From Halichondria panicea (lineage: Eukaryota; Porifera; Demospongiae; Suberitida; Halichondriidae): 64,000 bases of DNA. The notes below the pieces were generated by a model that saw only the letters and a list, made by a program, of their open reading frames with translations, was not told the origin of the DNA and ran no database searches. Position 1 is the stretch's first letter; each line of letters opens with the position of its first letter. The stretch lies in assembly GCF_963675165.1 (NCBI RefSeq), contig NC_087393.1, forward strand, positions 622,502 through 686,501. Reading direction: 5' to 3'. Positions 59,123 through 64,000 of the stretch are shown one piece after another. A program made the translations under genes and the position numbers.

Positions 59123-60063
59123 CTAATTACGTACAATGCTCAGAAGAAAAGCTAGGGGAATAATCCATGCCAGCTGAGCAATTAACACAATGACCCAGAG
59201 AAATATTCCAACTGCAATTGAAATAATGTTGAAGATCTTGGCATTCGAGGAACTTATCCTCGCCTTTTCATACTCTCCTCGTTGGAAAGAATTTCGTGTC
59301 TGCATAATTATTATAAAAAGTAATGAACTTTATTAACAATCTAGTAGCCTAGCCCCACTGACTGTGTATATTGTGACACATGGCAGTCATGCGGCTTTGT
59401 AGGAAGACAACACAACCAGTTTTGGTAGTTAAGAATGCTAATATTGATGTACATGAGACTTTGTTATGTCTTAATCAAAGCATAATTGGTAGTAACGACT
59501 CATACAGCCCCCATGAAGTCATTTTTAAAGTGAGCAAAATACCTTGACAGAGAAGACAATTGCAGCAATTCCAAGTGGCCAGAAACAGAGTATAGTTGTA
59601 AAAATGGAGAGAGCAAGATAGTCACTTGGTGGAGGGTCTTGTGGCTCTTGAATGACCATTGGCTGCAGAAATGGACAGCAAAAGTGACACATTAATACTG
59701 ATACATGTACATGGGCAATGATCTAGAACTTACCTGCAGTGGTGCAGCATGCACATTTTGTCCATACTGTGGATGTTGACCAGTCTGAGTAACGACCTGA
59801 GGGTACTCGTAGTGTTGCTGAGGGTACTCATAGTGTTGATAACTGGGTCCAGCTGTGGGTAGCTCACCAGTGTAGGTTGGTGGCTTGTTGTAGCCTGCAT
59901 GATGTGTTTTATGAATGCATGAAAATTAGATTTCAATGCGGAATTATAGTTTTAGTATCAGCCAGCTACATGTATATACATGTAACTCATGTAATTAGGA
60001 ATTATCTTTACCTTGTTGCTCTGGCTGTTGAGAATAACCTTGAGATTCAGCACCTTTATCCAT
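59123..60063 (-). CDS. CD225/dispanin family protein D12
   Basis: Exons 60012-60063 (MDKGAESQGYSQQPEQQ), 59734-59894 (YEYPQQHYEYPQVVTQTGQ), 59543-59662 and 59123-59299 give 169 residues. The linker is rich in Tyr, Pro and Gln but has YEYPQ rather than QQPVVY repeats. The CD225 core is the closest in the window to the family consensus: DPPPSDYLALSIFTTILCFW, PLGIAAIVFSVK, RGEYEKARISSSNAK, then the helix and AQLAWIIPLAFLLSIVRN. Intact. It is the 5'-most gene of the array, head-to-head with the MAP2K. Confidence 0.88.
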
Positions 60064-60514
60064 TGCTTGATAAATCTGATAGTATTTTAGCCAATGTAAA
60101 ACATAAATTGTAGCCAGTACTGTAATACACTAATATTTAAGTTTTACACAGGAACTGCATGAGGAAGTATCATTTTGTTTGTTTATACCGAATTGAAGAA
60201 GTACAAGGAAAAATACCTGAGAGTTCAATAAGTGATGCATTAGTAATTGTATTTGTAACGAACTGACACCTTTATAATTTGCTAATAATATTATGCAGGA
60301 GATGATGAAGTTGGTACGACCATGCAGGTGTACAAGTTCGGGTATAGGTCTACTTTGCAGGTGTTATTACAAAGAGATAGACTATTGAAAAATTATAACT
60401 CTCTGCAGTTAACTACATGACTTTAGCCTCCTCCTCCTTCACAAGGCAGCCTCAGAAATCTTCAGTGTGGTGTGGGACGAGGCTAATCTCTAATCAGTTC
60501 ATCAAAAAATCAGT
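60064..60514. promoter_or_regulatory. Intergenic region between D12 (-) and MAP2K (+)
   Basis: About 450 bp separate divergent start codons, so both promoters are probably here. A short inverted repeat (TTAGCCTC / GAGGCTAA, about 60423-60487) is present. No clear core-promoter element. Confidence 0.35.
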
Positions 60515-62900
60515 ATGGCCCGCGAGACTACTCTAGATATGGAGGGAGGCGACAAATCGAGGTAATTGATAATGATCAGCTAACTTACTGTAGATAGGGA
60601 CTTACCCTACTGTTGCTGGCTATAAAAAAAATTACCAAAAGCTGTTTCAGGGTTTTAGTAAAGATCAAGAAGGTTGAAGACTGTAAATTCAGTGTGCCTG
60701 TGTGTGTGCTCTACAACTCTGCTAAGCTCTGTATATATGATGGCACAGAGAGGTGAGTCAATAGCTCGTTGATATAACTGATGGTATGCTTTTAATATTA
60801 TATATTCTGAGGAAAATTGTCAGTGGCAGGCAGCCTATAGTTACTATTTAATCAGTGCTAGGCTATGTAACTGTGTTGCCATTAATGCGCACCATGTAAG
60901 CAAGCTACGTACGTACAGTATTTAATACTGCATATCTCGTATTGCATTTTAGTACTATACTCGTGTCATTTTGTCTCTGACAGCCCCCCCTGGTAAGATG
61001 GACCTGGGTGGTGGAGGGGGAGGAAGTAAAAGAAAGAAGCAACCTCCTCGTCTCCCCGTTGGCAAGACTCCTGTCACTCCTGTCACCCCTCTCGTTACGA
61101 CCCCACTCACCACACCCACACCCACACCCACGTGAGTCACACACACCACACACACACCATTCATACACAGTACACATCTATTATGCAATTGGTACTTTAG
61201 TGCTGACTCATCATTCACACACATGTGGTATAAAAGCCCCAGGTTTGTCCCCTTGTTGTTATATTAGAGTGCCCTGAGGCAGTTGAGTCATTCTGTGTGT
61301 AGCCTAGTCACTGTGGTAGGCATTTGTGGTGGAGGGGGACTTGCTGTAGTTGATGCTGTCCACCACCACTGCTGGGACAAAGCTATCACTTGTGTTGCAT
61401 GGTGGCTTCTTTAATTTATAAGTTTTCGCATTGTAAAGCATAACGATAACAATGATGTACTGTGCCCCTGTTTTTGGCTATAGCTGTGAACTTTTTTCAA
61501 CTCTGAAACTATAATAACACCGAAAAGTTTTGTAGTGTAAATGTTTGTCCAAGGAAAACAATTTCAGCACACACACACACACACAGACACACACACACAC
61601 ACACACACGCACGCACGCACACACACACACACACGCACGCACGCACGCACACACACACACGCACACACACACACACAGTTCTCAGTCACACAAAGTCATC
61701 CCCGACATTCCAGCCACTATCAAACTAGAAGAACTCACAATTCAAGAAGAGGCAAGTGTTTTATAACTACATGAAGTTCAAGTATTGCCTACTGTAGATA
61801 CACTGCATTACACACACTGGCTCCTAATTTAATATTAGGAGGGAAGCAAGCAGTTTGTTATATTTTGTTGACTTTGTTGATGAGGCTAGCTTTTTTCCCA
61901 AGTTTAATACCCAAGTTGTTCTAGATAAGGCTACTTCAACCATGATTATTGATAACTCAACCTCTAGCTCTGTTCATATCTGTACATGCGTACGATTGAT
62001 CCCCATGACCCCTCATCTCACCATTGCAGAAATACTCCTTCAAGGCTGAAGATTTGGAGGACCAGGGTCACCTTGGAGATGGGGCCTTTGGTACTGTCAC
62101 CAAGATGCTCTACCCTCCCACCCAAACTACCATGGCTGTCAAGGTGAGACATAAAATCAATATTTTCCTTTCTATGGCACCATTAGAACAGAAGATAGTG
62201 AAAGCATTTTCGTAACCACATTAATTCTGAAAATAAGTTTGAGCTTCTAAGGGAAAAGAATAGTTAATATTATAATACTGAAACAGTTCCTGATCATAAC
62301 AAATTAAAAAGGTGCTCCACCCTGATTAAAACTGGCTTGTGCAAGAATGCAAGTTAGTTCAAAGTACCGCAGAGTATGGGAAATTTGCTAACTTATGCTT
62401 ATTTAATGCATATATGTACATGTACCATGTACCCAAGCTTGAACAAATAAGGTGCTCAGATTCCACGGTATGTACATGTCATTGTACTATATTATTATTT
62501 CAGTGATTGCCCAAAGTGGTGGCTATTTTTCAATCCTCAATCGATTCATTACACAAACTATGTAGTAAACTAGGTTTTTAAGTGGTTGTTATTTTTATCT
62601 AGTGGCGGCTCTTTTGTCTAGAGGTACCTACCACCACCGACCAGTGTGGGAACATCCCTGTAATGACACTTAACCAACTATTTTTATTGAGGGTTAATTA
62701 GTATAATTATTTTACGTACTATTACCCCCCCCACACACACACACACACACCTACACCCACACACACACACACACACACAGAAAATCCCGATGAGAGACCT
62801 CCATGCCACTGAGAAGAGTGGTATTGTAGAGCTGGCCATGATCATGAAGCACGGGGCGTGTCCTTTCATCGTTGAGTTCTATGGCTGCCTCATCAGAGAT
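60515..62900 (+). CDS. MAP kinase kinase, MKK4-like (3'-partial)
   Basis: Supported exons are 60984-61131 ([20 protein letters not shown], Thr/Pro repeats), 61679-61751 ([20 protein letters not shown]), 62030-62143 and 62781-62900. The kinase domain starts [20 protein letters not shown]: glycine loop, then the ATP-binding Lys in MAVK. C-helix and beta4 are [20 protein letters not shown] and EFYGCLIRD. The AEDLEDQG entry and FYGCLIRD best match MKK4 (alternatives MKK3/6). MKK4 phosphorylates JNK/p38 on Thr and Tyr. The donor at 61752 is GC (gcaagt). The start is uncertain. Exon 60737-60752 (ATG ATG GCA CAG AGA G) joins in phase. An upstream open exon pair from ATG 60515 does not, unless it is non-coding leader. 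The activation loop and C-terminus lie beyond the window. Confidence 0.85.
61568..61678. repeat. (CA)n/(CACG)n microsatellite abutting a MAP2K exon
   Basis: Runs into the ACACAG acceptor of the exon at 61679. Confidence 0.9.
62726..62780. repeat. (CA)n microsatellite abutting the next MAP2K exon
   Basis: Runs into the ACACAG acceptor of the exon at 62781. Confidence 0.9.
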
Positions 62901-62934
62901 GTATGTTAACATAATTATGTTCACACTCTGTTAT

Positions 62935-63056
62935 CAGAGGAAGTCCGACATGCGTGCACGAATCACTACAAGTGCAGTGCATTGATGTCACGTGAAAACG
63001 CCAATACACTACTAGCACTTGTAGTGATTTGTGCGCGTATGTCGGACCTCCTCTGG
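62935..63056. mobile_element. Inverted-repeat element with ~40-bp arms
   Basis: CAGAGGAAGTCCGACATGCG... (62935-62975) and its imperfect reverse complement ending GTCGGACCTCCTCTG (63015-63055), in the MAP2K intron. No coding sequence. Confidence 0.7.
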
Positions 63057-63137
63057 GTCAAGCGAATTAGAAACTTTCAATCTGCTATTATAGTTTGCCA
63101 CATGTTCAGTGAAATCTGTTTATAGCGACCAATGGTA

Positions 63138-63842
63138 CATGTATGTGGCCTGCTGGCCTGCTAACACACATGCTTAGATTCTTGTAGCCCACTGTGTTAT
63201 AGTGGGTGGCCTGCTAACACACTTACTTAGATACTTGTGACCCACTGTGTTATAGTGGGTGGCCTGCTAACACACTTGCTTAGATACTTGTGACCCACTG
63301 TGTTATAGTGGGTGGCCTGCTAACACACTTGCTTAGATACTTGTGACCCACTGTGTTATAGTGGGTGGCCTGCTAACACACTTGCTTAGATACTTGTGAC
63401 CCACTGTGTTATAGTGGGTGGCCTGCTAACACACTTGCTTAGATACTTGTGACCCACTGTGTTATAGTGGGTGGCCTGCTAACACACTTGCTTAGATACT
63501 TGTGACCCACTGTGTTATAGTGGGTGGCCTGCTAACACACTTGCTTAGATACTTGTGACCCACTGTGTTATAGTGGGTGGCCTGCTAACACACTTGCTTA
63601 GATACTTGTGACCCACTGTGTTATAGTGGGTGGCCTGCTAACACACTTGCTTAGATACTTGTGACCCACTGTGTTATAGTGGGTGGCCTGCTAACACACT
63701 TGCTTAGATACTTGTGACCCACTGTGTTATAGTGGGTGGCCTGCTAACACACTTGCTTAGATACTTGTGACCCACTGTGTTATAGTGGGTGGCCTGCTAA
63801 TACACTTACTTAGATACTTGTGGCCCACTGTGTTATAGTGAG
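63138..63842. repeat. 53-bp minisatellite, about 13 copies
   Basis: The unit begins GATACTTGTGACCCACTGTG and contains the short hairpin CCCACTGTGTTATAGTGGG. Central copies are identical. The outermost copies differ (TTCTTGTAGCCC at the left, ACTTGTGGCCC at the right), as expected for an array growing from its middle. Confidence 0.95.
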
Positions 63843-64000
63843 TGATAAAGTGACCACAATAGAGACAGTAACTTTCACTATCATGTTATTGTATAGGTGT
63901 TTTAGATTGGATCCACAGATAGTTAAGTTGAAAGGTTGCTCCTTCGGTTTTAGCGTGGTTACAACGTTTGTTTTCTATGAGATGGTAAACTATAGATAAG

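Noticed and set aside
39631-60063. Array as tandem tetraspanin or claudin genes
   Set aside because: Two-helix proteins with PPxDY and GDYxxAxxAS patterns fit CD225; there are no four-helix topology or CCG/GLW motifs.
63138-63842. Regular repeat array considered as a CRISPR
   Set aside because: Units are contiguous with no unique spacers, in an animal intron; it is a minisatellite.

Overview
This window is nuclear DNA from an animal, most likely a demosponge (organism call about 0.7). Genes are split into many short exons by short GT-AG introns, and the spacers are AT-rich (many ataattat motifs). (CA)n/(GT)n microsatellites are very abundant. The recognisable genes are metazoan: LST8, copine, Tweety, CD225/dispanin and a MAP kinase kinase. 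One CARD-like protein carries a middle region of the kind I associate with the large sponge death-fold families. I see no bacterial-style operon, no CRISPR array, no tRNA or rRNA, and no intact transposase.

Layout. (1) 1-24.3 kb is a young, messy duplication zone. It holds two families of small multi-exon coiled-coil genes on the + strand, called A and B here. Each B-gene 3' end faces a copy of the copine C-terminal exons on the - strand, so the unit that duplicated included both convergent 3' ends. It also holds a broken, duplicated coiled-coil gene C and an apparently intact CARD-like + RING finger gene (15.1-17.9 kb) that shares two exons with gene C. Several copies carry frameshifts, nonsense codons or lost exons. 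(2) 20.5-28.3 kb (-) is one apparently intact copine and a truncated copine pseudogene. The intact copine is head-to-head with LST8 (28.6-31.4 kb, +). (3) 32.1-39.4 kb (-) is a Tweety-family membrane protein, convergent with LST8. (4) 39.6-60.1 kb (-) is a head-to-tail array of about twelve CD225/dispanin (IFITM-like) genes and remnants, nearly all with the same exon plan: short Met exon, Pro/Gln/Tyr repeat exon, CD225 first-helix exon, second-helix exon. At least one is frameshifted, one has lost its ATG, one has a truncated tail, and two are exon remnants. (5) 60.5-64 kb (+) is the 5' part of an MKK4-like MAP2K that runs off the window.

How it fits together. The single-copy core genes (LST8, copine, Tweety, MAP2K) are ordinary. 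The unusual content is two lineage-specific tandem expansions on either side of them: A/B/C/CARD-RING on the left and dispanins on the right. CARD-RING proteins and CD225 proteins both suggest innate-immune or membrane-restriction roles, but that is inference. Small terminal-inverted-repeat elements and minisatellites sit in many introns and mark some duplication breakpoints. In many genes the microsatellites run right up to the splice junctions.
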